A DNA stretch of 64,000 bases, from NCBI GenBank assembly GCA_031553045.1, contig JAVBLZ010000006.1, positions 496,001 to 560,000 of the forward strand. Reading direction: 5' to 3'. The DNA comes from CALXQW01 sp031553045. GTDB lineage: Bacteria > Verrucomicrobiota > Verrucomicrobiia > Opitutales > Intestinicryptomonadaceae. This document shows positions 15,914 to 24,407 of the stretch, in pieces (the first letter of the stretch is position 1; the number at the start of each line of letters is the position of its first letter). Below the pieces are notes generated by a model. That model was not told the origin of the DNA. It worked only from the letters and a program-made list of their open reading frames with translations, and did no database searches. A program made the translations under genes and the position numbers.

Positions 15914-18361
15914 ATGGACGAAAACAATCAGCAAAACAATCTACAAAACTCACCTGACGGCACACCGGCAAAGGTAATTAAAAAAAAGAGGATTATCAGC
16001 AAGACGGCTCCGACAAGCGCATATAGCTCATACAATGCCTATTCCACCCCTTCGGCGTTTTCTGGTTATACGGGTTATACAGGCTACAAAGGCGCAGGTT
16101 ATCAAGGTTATGGTGCGGGTTCTTACGGCGGTTATAACGGTTCTTATGGCGGTTCTTACGGAGGTTCTTACGGTGCGCCACCCTCTCCGGCTCCAAGCGG
16201 CGCTACGCCAAACAGAAATTTTGGCGACTATCTGCTCATGATGCGTGAGCGTTTTTGGTACATCATCGTAACATTTTTTATTATATTTTCAGGTGTGGCG
16301 CTCTACACTTTCAGGGCGACAAAAATTTATACTTCCACAGCCACGGTGCAGCTATTGCGCGATACTGAAAGCCCGATTGAATCTTCAAACGCCGCAGGCA
16401 AACGCAATAGGACAATCTTATCCACGGAAGACTTTGTAACCCAAGCCAAGGTGCTTGATAGCGTTACCATGATTACAAGGGTGAAAAACAAATTGAGCAC
16501 TGAAGAACGTGCCGCACTTATGGCGCCTTATGCTGAGATGTTCACCTTTGGCGCAAAAGCCACGGAAGAAGAAATTTTGGCGGAAAACCGTTCCATCGTG
16601 CCCGAGAAGATGTCGTTGATTATCAGAATTTCATTTGAGCATCCCACAAAATCCATCGCACAAAAAGTCGCTCAGCATTTTGCTACGGAGTATGTTGCAT
16701 ACACGCATGAAATCCGCTTGTATAGCGCTATGCAGGCAAATGAAGATTTGACCCAGCAAGTCCGCATACAAGAAAGCCGTGTCAGAGAGCTTGAAAGAAA
16801 ACTCGTCGAATATCGCAAAGACAACAGCGCCCTTAGCTTGGAACAAATTGACGATACCGACAGGGCTGAATTAAGACGTATCAATGAGACTCTCACCACT
16901 GACAAAACCACTTTAGATTATCTGCAAAACCAGTGGGATCTTCTGCAAAAGTATAAGGCTGAAAATAGAGACCTTACCACACTGCCCTTCATTGCAGACA
17001 ATGTTCAGGTTGGTTCTCTTTTGACAGTAAGGGCTTCAACGCAAATAGCTTTTGCTGCGATGGAAAAGACCTACAAAGAAATGCATCCAAAAATGATTAC
17101 AATGAGGAAAACTCTGGATCAGCTCCAAAAAGAATTGGATGAGGCAATAGCAACATCTGTGGAAAAGCTCGAATCAAATTACAAAGTGGCGCAGCAAAAT
17201 TATGTCAACGCACTTGAGCGCATAGCAAAAAAGAAGGAAGAAATTTTCTTGCTGAGCGCAAAGGCTATAGAGTACAAAACACATCAGCGAGAGTTATCTG
17301 ATGCGGAAAACCTTTACAGCAGATTGATGACAGAACTGAGCAACACAAAAGCAATGCTCAGCATGATTTCTCCGGGAGCAAAAATTTTGGACAATGCGGC
17401 GTTGCCAATCAGGTATTCAAAACCAAATTATACGATATACCTTACAGGGGGCGCATTATTCGCACTTATCATTGGCGTATTTGTTGCGTTTTTGGTTGCG
17501 CTATTTGATGACAGGGCAAAGAACCCGTATGACATTGAGGCTATAATCGGTATTCCTCTATTGGGTATATTGCCCCGTGTCAAGAGGTTGAACTCGGCTG
17601 AAAAAGCCCAGATATCGGCGTCAAATGCGGACCCCGCAACGATGGAAGCTTTCCGCGCCTTGCATTCCGCCTTGCGTGTGAATCCAATTTCCAACAATGC
17701 AAAGGTTATACTTTTCACAAGTACGACTCCGTCTGAAGGTAAATCTTTTACGATTACAAATTTGGCGCTCACTTGTGCCGTACACGGCGAAAAGGTTCTG
17801 CTCATTGATGCCGACTTGCGTCTGCCAGCCATAGGCAAAACCTTAGACCTTGAAAGCGACAAAGGTGTGATTTCATACATTGAAGAAAGAAGCACATTGG
17901 ATGAATCTATCATCAAGGAATATTTCCCAAATATGGACGTGCTTATTTGTGAGACAAGGGCAAAAAACCCAACGCAAATTATCAACAGCGAAAGATTCAC
18001 CCTGCTCATGAATGAGCTGCGCCAAAGATATGATAAAATATTTTTGGATACGCCGCCTATCAGCGCAGTTTCAGACGCTTTGTCAATACTTCCGTATGTT
18101 GACGGCATACTTTATGTCATCAAATACAATAGCGTGCGCAGAAAGCTTATTAAAGGCAATGTAAGGCGCATGATGGATTCTAACGTGCCTATCCTTGGCG
18201 CTATCATGAACATGGTTACTATGAACGCCACTTCGCTTTATAACGCAGGTTATTATCACAAGCATTATAAAGACTATTACGTTGCCCCTCATAATGCGGC
18301 TTCTGCTGAAGCCATGGATGAAAGCGAAGACATAACCAACGATTCAGTTGAATCAAAATAA
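15914..18361 (+). CDS. Wzc-like polysaccharide co-polymerase with BY-kinase domain
   Basis: An 815-residue polysaccharide chain-length determinant fused to a bacterial tyrosine kinase. Transmembrane helix 1 (about 113-133) and helix 2 (about 512-535) bracket a periplasmic Wzz domain with long coiled coils. The cytosolic kinase has Walker A TPSEGKS (Lys610), Walker A' LLIDADLR (near 635) and Walker B FLDTPP (near 712). The C-terminal tail holds the expected autophosphorylation cluster (YYHKHYKDYY). Unusual is the N-terminal cytosolic segment, about residues 33-95, built of Tyr/Gly repeats (YTGYTGYKGAGYQGYG and GSYGGSYGGSYG). It would assemble exopolysaccharide with the preceding Wza-like protein. 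Wzx/Wzy and glycosyltransferases are not in the window. Confidence 0.92.
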   Translation: MDENNQQNNLQNSPDGTPAKVIKKKRIISKTAPTSAYSSYNAYSTPSAFSGYTGYTGYKGAGYQGYGAGSYGGYNGSYGGSYGGSYGAPPSPAPSGATPNRNFGDYLLMMRERFWYIIVTFFIIFSGVALYTFRATKIYTSTATVQLLRDTESPIESSNAAGKRNRTILSTEDFVTQAKVLDSVTMITRVKNKLSTEERAALMAPYAEMFTFGAKATEEEILAENRSIVPEKMSLIIRISFEHPTKSIAQKVAQHFATEYVAYTHEIRLYSAMQANEDLTQQVRIQESRVRELERKLVEYRKDNSALSLEQIDDTDRAELRRINETLTTDKTTLDYLQNQWDLLQKYKAENRDLTTLPFIADNVQVGSLLTVRASTQIAFAAMEKTYKEMHPKMITMRKTLDQLQKELDEAIATSVEKLESNYKVAQQNYVNALERIAKKKEEIFLLSAKAIEYKTHQRELSDAENLYSRLMTELSNTKAMLSMISPGAKILDNAALPIRYSKPNYTIYLTGGALFALIIGVFVAFLVALFDDRAKNPYDIEAIIGIPLLGILPRVKRLNSAEKAQISASNADPATMEAFRALHSALRVNPISNNAKVILFTSTTPSEGKSFTITNLALTCAVHGEKVLLIDADLRLPAIGKTLDLESDKGVISYIEERSTLDESIIKEYFPNMDVLICETRAKNPTQIINSERFTLLMNELRQRYDKIFLDTPPISAVSDALSILPYVDGILYVIKYNSVRRKLIKGNVRRMMDSNVPILGAIMNMVTMNATSLYNAGYYHKHYKDYYVAPHNAASAEAMDESEDITNDSVESK

Positions 18362-18381
18362 CAAATCAAATTTTTTAAAAG

Positions 18382-18406
18382 CGCTTCTAAAGAAGCGTTT
18401 TTTTTT
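18382..18406 (+). terminator. Intrinsic terminator after the BY-kinase gene
   Basis: A 6 bp stem CGCTTC (18382-18387) / GAAGCG (18392-18397) with a 4-base loop is followed by nine T. It lies 20 bases after the stop codon. Confidence 0.8.
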
Positions 18407-18497
18407 GCATTGCGAATGCTTATGCGTCAACTCGTATTTGCAGAAAATAACTAGAAATTAAATTGCATATAAGTTATTTTTAACTAGCCTGCTTTTT

Positions 18498-19580
18498 ATG
18501 AAAAAATACATAGCTGTTTTAGCCGCAGTATGCGCAAGCTTGATACAAATGGGATGTTCTTCCACCGGAGAAGACAACTCTGTAAGAATGGGCGTAATCT
18601 TGCCCCACGGCGAAAGTTCAGACAAATTCACCTCAGAATTTATAGAAAACGGAATGAGGCTTGCCATGACAGAAATCAACCAATCTGGCGGTATCAATGG
18701 CAAACAACTAAACCTTGTGTTTGAAAATACAAAAGACAGTTCGCACGACACAATGCAAGCGGCGGACAGATTGATACATCAAAATATAAGATTTTTGCAC
18801 GTGGGCCTAGGCAATCAAGTGGTCAAAATCAATCCGGAACTCAACAAGGTTGATAATGTTTTTGTGAATTATCTGAGCGCATATCCACCTGCCGTAGTAT
18901 CTGGTAAAAATTCTGTGCGCATATTTTTGAATGCGGCGCAGGAAGGCGATATTATCGGCAAAGCAATAAAAGTTGAAGGCTCTGAAGACGTCAGGGCGTT
19001 GATTATGAATGCGGACGACTATGTCTGTAAGAGCGCCGCCGCATACATAGCATTTCAGACAGGCTTAAAAAATGAACGCATATATAAAGACGTTTATAAG
19101 AGAGATGAAAATTATTTTGATATTTTTGCCTCCCAAATAGAGAGACTGCGTCCTCAATACCTTATAAATTACGGTTATGGTAATGAACTCAACAGCCTCT
19201 TGCTAAGCTTATCAAACAAAAATTATAAGGGCATAGTTATCACAAACTGTGCAACAGATGAAATTAAATCTTACCAATATCCACGCATTAAACTCAAGAG
19301 ACTCTGTACAAATTTTGAATTGGGAAAAGTTAAAACAGATGCGTCTCTTAAATTTAAAGCAGTTTACAAAAAGCTCTACGGTAAAGAACCAATTTGGGCG
19401 GCGGCGTACGGTTATGACAGCATAAAACTTTTTGCCGAAGCCATAAAAATTTCAGGTCAAGATACCGCCAAAGCAAAAGAATATTTCACAAATAGAACCT
19501 GTTATGGCGCAATAGGCACAATAACGTTCGACTCTGCCGGAGACTCAATTTCTGAGCTTACTCTTGTAGAAAATGAATAA
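18498..19580 (+). CDS. Leu/Ile/Val-type ABC substrate-binding lipoprotein
   Basis: A 360-residue type I periplasmic binding protein (Peripla_BP_6, LivJ-like). The signal is a lipoprotein type with lipobox IQMGC, Cys20. The mature protein opens with the family strand VRMGVILPHG. The segment GMRLAMTEINQSGGINGKQL is the canonical helix that precedes the ligand cleft. It would bind a branched or other amino acid, or a related small ligand. No permease or ATPase genes of a Liv-type transporter are adjacent. Its end overlaps the comEC start by 8 bases, an unusual partnership. It could work with a distant transporter or as a sensor. Confidence 0.85.
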   Translation: MKKYIAVLAAVCASLIQMGCSSTGEDNSVRMGVILPHGESSDKFTSEFIENGMRLAMTEINQSGGINGKQLNLVFENTKDSSHDTMQAADRLIHQNIRFLHVGLGNQVVKINPELNKVDNVFVNYLSAYPPAVVSGKNSVRIFLNAAQEGDIIGKAIKVEGSEDVRALIMNADDYVCKSAAAYIAFQTGLKNERIYKDVYKRDENYFDIFASQIERLRPQYLINYGYGNELNSLLLSLSNKNYKGIVITNCATDEIKSYQYPRIKLKRLCTNFELGKVKTDASLKFKAVYKKLYGKEPIWAAAYGYDSIKLFAEAIKISGQDTAKAKEYFTNRTCYGAIGTITFDSAGDSISELTLVENE

Positions 19581-21279
19581 TCCCACAGAAGGCATATCTT
19601 CGGACGACAGTAAAGACCTTCTTCTTGCGAGGAGTTTTGCCTACATCAATGCACCTCTATTGATTTTGTTGTTGCCGCAGGTTTTTGCTTTTTATTTGGC
19701 GGGAACATTTGATATTTTGCGCAATTTTTCAGAACACCTAGCCTTCCTTTCGCTTGCGCTATTTTTGCTTTTAATTCAGTTAAAGTCTTGTTCCTTTAAA
19801 AATAAAATCCTGTTGCGTTTGATATTTTTTGCGGCAAGTTCGGCGGCATTTATTCCAATATTTCATCTGTATAAACAACAAAATCCCTATCCAGAATTCA
19901 TAGACGAGGAAGTTGTTTGCAAACTCAAAATTTTATCCGTAAACGCAAATTCTGAAAATGATTCATTTGGTTCTGCGGAAGTTTTGGATGCTCCTGAAAG
20001 GTTACGGAATTTAATAGGACACAAGCTCTGGTTTAATACGCACGGCGGAAGCAAATTTAAAAATTCAAGCTTTCACATTTTACCCACTCAAGAAATAGAA
20101 TGCTTTGGAGTGCTCAGAAAATCTGAAGTGCAAACTTCTTTTGACAGATACATAAATTTTCAGGGACTTTATTATAAACTATCAATTTTTGTCGGAGACG
20201 TAAAAATCGTTAAAACTGAATCAAATACATATAAATTTTTTGAAGGGCTCAATAATTTTGTCCAAGAAAAACTTTCCATAATGCCGCTTAAATTCATGGA
20301 GAATTCGCAGACATCAAAATCTTTCAGGGCAATGATACTCGGCGATAAAAGCCTGCTGGATAAAGAGCTAAAGCGGGTATTTTCAGCATCGGGCACAATG
20401 CACATTTTTGCGGTAAGCGGGCTGCATGTCGCCATTGTTGCGGGGGCAATTTTTCTCATATTAAATTTACTCAACTTTCCGTGGCGATTTACGCCATTAA
20501 TCGCAATACCCATACTATTTTTATATGTCGGAATTTGCCACTTTCCCACAAGCGCAATGAGGGCGTTTATGATGATAAGCATTGCGTGGATAAGCCTTGT
20601 TTTAATGCGCAAGCCAAAACCGTTTTCCGCCCTTTTGCTTTCTGCACTCATAAGTTTGTTTGTAAATCCGCTATATATTTTTGACGCAGGTTTTTTGTTG
20701 TCTTATGCGGTTGTTGGGGCAATTTTGACCTATGCGTTGCCCATCACAAATTATTTTTGGAAATACTTTAGACCATATAAACTTGTGGCAAAAAGTTCAA
20801 TGACCCTTTTTAAGAAAACCATCAAAAGCCTCTATTCATATTTTTTAGGCGCACTTGCAATAAGTTATTCCGCAACACTTGCAGCAATGCCAATCAGCGC
20901 ATACTTTTTTGCAATATCATCCCCATTTTCGGCGTTATATTCTGTATTTTTTGTTTTTCTATCGACAATAGCGGTTGCCTGCGGAATGTTTTCTGTGATG
21001 TTGCCAGACTTTCTTTCAACATATTTTAATGCGCTTTCATTTGCGGCAACTTGGCTCATGGAAAAAGCCGCAGCACACTCTTTAAATATCTTGCCTCCCA
21101 TAACCCTTGAAATCCCAAATTTTTCTTTGGTTTTACTTGTGGAGTTTTTACTTTTTGCTTCAGTCTATATATCTCTTTACAGAAGACGGCTTGGGTTTTT
21201 ATTCTGGGGCTTCCCGCCCTTCTGCATTGCCGTCTTGTTTGCGGGAGTGGCATTTTTTAATTTTATCAATAATTCTTGA
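19573..21279 (+). CDS. comEC: ComEC/Rec2 family DNA-uptake channel, lacking nuclease domain
   Basis: A 568-residue multispanning membrane protein. The N-terminal part (about 20-195) has two helices and a DUF4131/OB-like region. The Competence domain follows (about 230-510), marked by the conserved HIFAVSGLHVAIVAG and by FPTSAMRAFMM. The family forms the inner-membrane channel that brings single-stranded DNA into the cytoplasm during natural transformation. The C-terminal metallo-beta-lactamase-type nuclease domain of long ComEC proteins is absent; the protein stops after its last helices. Such short forms are known elsewhere. Its ATG overlaps the upstream lipoprotein gene by 8 bases. Confidence 0.88.
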   Translation: MNNPTEGISSDDSKDLLLARSFAYINAPLLILLLPQVFAFYLAGTFDILRNFSEHLAFLSLALFLLLIQLKSCSFKNKILLRLIFFAASSAAFIPIFHLYKQQNPYPEFIDEEVVCKLKILSVNANSENDSFGSAEVLDAPERLRNLIGHKLWFNTHGGSKFKNSSFHILPTQEIECFGVLRKSEVQTSFDRYINFQGLYYKLSIFVGDVKIVKTESNTYKFFEGLNNFVQEKLSIMPLKFMENSQTSKSFRAMILGDKSLLDKELKRVFSASGTMHIFAVSGLHVAIVAGAIFLILNLLNFPWRFTPLIAIPILFLYVGICHFPTSAMRAFMMISIAWISLVLMRKPKPFSALLLSALISLFVNPLYIFDAGFLLSYAVVGAILTYALPITNYFWKYFRPYKLVAKSSMTLFKKTIKSLYSYFLGALAISYSATLAAMPISAYFFAISSPFSALYSVFFVFLSTIAVACGMFSVMLPDFLSTYFNALSFAATWLMEKAAAHSLNILPPITLEIPNFSLVLLVEFLLFASVYISLYRRRLGFLFWGFPPFCIAVLFAGVAFFNFINNS

Positions 21280-21317
21280 AAGCTCTGTGCTATTCTGTAG
21301 ATTTACGGCTAATTTTT

Positions 21318-22382
21318 ATGGATGTATTTTACGAAAAAGTTTTAAGGCCCTTATTTTTCAAGAGCGATCCTGAGTTTGCGCATGAAGCTGCACTCAAGGC
21401 AATGACAACGGTGGCAAAGATTGCGCCGCTTAGACGTGCTATGGAGCTTTTTAATTTGGTGCACACGCAAAAGCCAATAAAGCTATTTGATTTGACCTTT
21501 CCCAATCAAGTCGGCCTTGCGGCGGGTTTCGATAAAGACGCCCACTGTTGGATGTCTGCAAGCGCATTTGGTTTTGGACACATTGAGATAGGTACTATTT
21601 CAAAGCAAAAGCAACCTGGCAACCCAAAGCCAAGAATGTTTCGTTATCCGTCTGACGAGGCAATCGTCAACTCTTGCGGCTTTCCAAATGACGGTGCGGA
21701 AATCATAGCCCAACGGCTCTCAAAGTGCCCTCCTAAATCTACCCGCAGATTCCCATTGGGAATTAACATAGGCAAATCTAAAACAACTTCCATTGAAAAT
21801 GCTGCGGAAGACTATGTGTTTAGTTTCAATCTGCTTGCAGATTATGCGGATTTTTTTGTAATCAACGTTAGCAGCCCCAATACGCCTGAATTGCGCAAGC
21901 TTCAGGGCATTGACTTTTTGCCCAAGCTTCTGGGAGAAATCAAGAAGGCAAATTTAGACAGGGCAAAAAAGTTGGGTTCGCAAAAGCTGCCAATCATTTT
22001 GAAGATAGCCCCAGACCTTACTTTTCAGGAGATAGATTCAATACTCGCAGTATTGCAAGATATGGAGTTTGACGGCATATGCGCCACAAACACAACAATA
22101 ACCCGCCCTGCCGACAGACCAGACTGGAACAAAGCCGGCGGGTTGAGCGGTGCGCCTTTATTTGAAAAATCTTTGGAAGTCGTCAACTATATTTGCAGAG
22201 CCACTTGCGGGAAACTGCCGGTTATAGCCGTTGGCGGAATCACAGATGTAGAGCGTGCCGGAAAAATGGCGGATGCAGGCGCAAGTCTGGTACAAATTTA
22301 TTCAGGTATGATTTATAGAGGTCCGTTCTTTGCAAAATCCATAGCAAAAGCCTTAAAGTGGCGTAACAGTAATTGGATTTGA
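21318..22382 (+). CDS. pyrD: Dihydroorotate dehydrogenase (quinone), class 2
   Basis: A 354-residue FMN enzyme that oxidises dihydroorotate to orotate in pyrimidine synthesis, passing electrons to membrane quinones. Class 2 features are the N-terminal amphipathic helix (MDVFYEKVLRPLFF...DPEFAHEAAL), the NQVGLAAGFDKD FMN motif and the catalytic-Ser loop NVSSPNTPELRKLQ. The C-terminal VGGITDVERA and QIYSGMIYRGPFF bind the phosphate. The start at 21318 fits the family N-terminus better than the in-frame ATG at 21276, which lies inside comEC. Class 2 implies a respiratory quinone pool. Confidence 0.93.
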   Translation: MDVFYEKVLRPLFFKSDPEFAHEAALKAMTTVAKIAPLRRAMELFNLVHTQKPIKLFDLTFPNQVGLAAGFDKDAHCWMSASAFGFGHIEIGTISKQKQPGNPKPRMFRYPSDEAIVNSCGFPNDGAEIIAQRLSKCPPKSTRRFPLGINIGKSKTTSIENAAEDYVFSFNLLADYADFFVINVSSPNTPELRKLQGIDFLPKLLGEIKKANLDRAKKLGSQKLPIILKIAPDLTFQEIDSILAVLQDMEFDGICATNTTITRPADRPDWNKAGGLSGAPLFEKSLEVVNYICRATCGKLPVIAVGGITDVERAGKMADAGASLVQIYSGMIYRGPFFAKSIAKALKWRNSNWI

Positions 22383-22435
22383 CATAAATTTTCACTAATA
22401 CATTTTAATCAGACAAAACTAAAATAATAACTACA

Positions 22436-22993
22436 ATGGCATCACCAACAGACATCAGAAAAGGCAGAGTAATAATATACAACGGCGCACCGCACGTTGT
22501 AATGAATATGTTGCACCGTACGCAAGGCAGACAAGCAGGCTTTGTACAGACAACTTTACGCAATCTTGAAACAGGCTCGTCAACAACCACAAAGTTCCGT
22601 TCTACGGACTCGGTTGAATTCTGCCACACAACAACAAAGCGTTTGGAATTTTCTTACAAAGATGTTGACGGTTTCCACTTTATAAATCCTGAAACTTTTG
22701 AAGACACTGTGCTTGGCGAAAGTGTCGTGGATGAAGACAGCGTATGGCTTATTGAAGGCAAAGAATATGGCATTCTCTTGGTCAATGACGAACCCGTATC
22801 TTTGGAGCTTCCCGCAAATATAGACATCAAGGTTGAAGAATCTCCTGAAGGTTTGAGAGGCGACACATCCAGCTCTCCGATGAAGCCCGCAACATTGGTA
22901 AACGGTTTGATTATACAAGTGCCTTTGTTCATCAAAGTTGGCGATATAATCAGGATTCGCACTGAAGACAAGTCTTACGTCGGCAGGGCTTAA
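22436..22993 (+). CDS. efp: Elongation factor P with Arg at the modification site
   Basis: A 185-residue, three-domain translation factor that helps ribosomes through polyproline stretches. The KOW-like N-terminal domain has the loop HRTQGRQAGFVQTTLRNLETG, here quoted in parts: HRTQGRQAGF then TTLRNLETG. Aligned on the LRNLxTG anchor, the tip residue that is Lys34 in E. coli is Arg32 here. Arg at this position is known from EF-Ps rhamnosylated by EarP. The C-terminal OB domain has the family GDIIRIRTEDKSYVGRA ending. It lies 53 bases after pyrD and 3 bases before argA. Confidence 0.95.
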   Translation: MASPTDIRKGRVIIYNGAPHVVMNMLHRTQGRQAGFVQTTLRNLETGSSTTTKFRSTDSVEFCHTTTKRLEFSYKDVDGFHFINPETFEDTVLGESVVDEDSVWLIEGKEYGILLVNDEPVSLELPANIDIKVEESPEGLRGDTSSSPMKPATLVNGLIIQVPLFIKVGDIIRIRTEDKSYVGRA

Positions 22994-22996
22994 TTA

Positions 22997-24307
22997 ATGT
23001 CTGTACAAGGCACATCTGAACACACGCTCAAGGCCTCAGATTTGAGGGCTATTCTTGAGTATGTGCCCTTGTATAGGAATCAGACATTTGTAATTGCAAT
23101 AGACGGCTCTGTTGTTGACGACGCAAACTTTAGCAACATAGTTACAGATATTGCGGTCCTGCGTAGCCTGAATATCAATATCGTAATAGCCCACGGCATA
23201 GGCAAGCAGCTCAAAGAAGCCGGCGAAGCCGCAAAGACAAAGCTCAGCGACATATACGGCAATGATCCCATTGACGATGCAACTTTTAAACTTGCGCATG
23301 AGGCTTCCGCAAAAGTTTTGCAAAAAATCAGAGATGCTTTTTCTGCCCAAGATTTGAATTGCGTTACGACAAATGCAATCCGCGCCGCAGAAATTGGCAT
23401 AATTTCTGGCGTAAATTATTTGAATGCGGGCAAAATTGAAAAGATAGATTTTGATTCCCTTGTCAAACTTTTGAACTTGAGCATGATACCCGTGCTTTCC
23501 CCCATTGCAACGGGTAAAGACGGCAGGCTGTTCAGGATAAATTCAGACTTGCTCGCTTCTGAGCTTGCCCAAGGCTTGAATGCTTCAAAGCTGATATATC
23601 TTACGGTTACAAAGGGGCTTGCAATAGATTCAGATAAAGCAGTCGCAATACCCGCCGACAAGCTTCAGGTCTTGATAGATAAAAATGTGGACCGCATAGA
23701 CACAAGAGTACTTTCAAAAGCAAAGTGTGCGCTTAAACTTTTAAATTCTTCAAATACGCCAAGGGCTCATATTTTAGACGGCCGCACCTTTGCTTGCCTG
23801 CTTGATGAGCTCTTTGACAAAGTTGGTTGCGGCACAATGATATATAATGACGAATATCAAAAAATCCGCAAAGCAAACACCAATGATGCGCTGACTATTT
23901 TCAATATTTCAAGAGTCTCTTTTAAAGAGCAAAATTTGATAGAACGTTCTCTTGCAGAAATTGAAGAAAATATAGAGAAATATTTTGTCTATGAAATAGA
24001 CGGCAGCATAATAGCGTTTGTCTCTTTGTTAGACATTGGCGGGAAATCTGCGGAACTTGCAAGCCTGCATGTACAGCAGTTTTACCAGCATCATGATGTA
24101 GGCACAAGAATGGTTGAGTATGTAAAAATTAAAGCCAAAGAAGCGGGCTTTAAAAAACTTTTTGCGCTAAGCACCAAGAGCGCATCTTTCTTTACTCAGG
24201 CAATGGGTTTTGTGGAAGTTCCCGCAGACACACTGCCAAAAGAAAGATTTGAAAAGTATGAAAATTCCAAGCGCAATTCAAAAGTTTTGCTTTTTGAATT
24301 AAAATAG
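22997..24307 (+). CDS. argA: Amino-acid N-acetyltransferase (N-acetylglutamate synthase)
   Basis: A 436-residue two-domain enzyme that acetylates glutamate with acetyl-CoA, the first step of arginine synthesis. Residues 1-285 form an amino-acid-kinase-like domain that in this family usually binds the arginine feedback inhibitor. The GNAT domain covers about 300-436, with the acetyl-CoA loop YQHHDVGTRMVEYV and the motif KKLFALSTKSASFFTQAMGF. It matches the classical bacterial ArgA architecture. It is only 3 bases after efp and probably co-transcribed with it. No clear plus-strand terminator follows. Confidence 0.9.
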   Translation: MSVQGTSEHTLKASDLRAILEYVPLYRNQTFVIAIDGSVVDDANFSNIVTDIAVLRSLNINIVIAHGIGKQLKEAGEAAKTKLSDIYGNDPIDDATFKLAHEASAKVLQKIRDAFSAQDLNCVTTNAIRAAEIGIISGVNYLNAGKIEKIDFDSLVKLLNLSMIPVLSPIATGKDGRLFRINSDLLASELAQGLNASKLIYLTVTKGLAIDSDKAVAIPADKLQVLIDKNVDRIDTRVLSKAKCALKLLNSSNTPRAHILDGRTFACLLDELFDKVGCGTMIYNDEYQKIRKANTNDALTIFNISRVSFKEQNLIERSLAEIEENIEKYFVYEIDGSIIAFVSLLDIGGKSAELASLHVQQFYQHHDVGTRMVEYVKIKAKEAGFKKLFALSTKSASFFTQAMGFVEVPADTLPKERFEKYENSKRNSKVLLFELK

Positions 24308-24324
24308 TTTGCTCAAAAAAATTT

Positions 24325-24362
24325 AAAAAAATAAGCCTCAAAGTTTTCACTCTGAGGCTTAT
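24325..24362 (-). terminator. Intrinsic terminator for the OprB-type porin gene
   Basis: A 10 bp perfect stem, ATAAGCCTCA (24331-24340) with TGAGGCTTAT (24353-24362), is flanked by an A run on its left. On the minus strand this gives hairpin then T tract, 46 bases after the porin stop. It may also help end the convergent argA transcript. Confidence 0.85.
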
Positions 24363-24407
24363 GCGTTTAAGACAACTAATTTATTGGGAAAGTACAGCTA
24401 TCCAACT

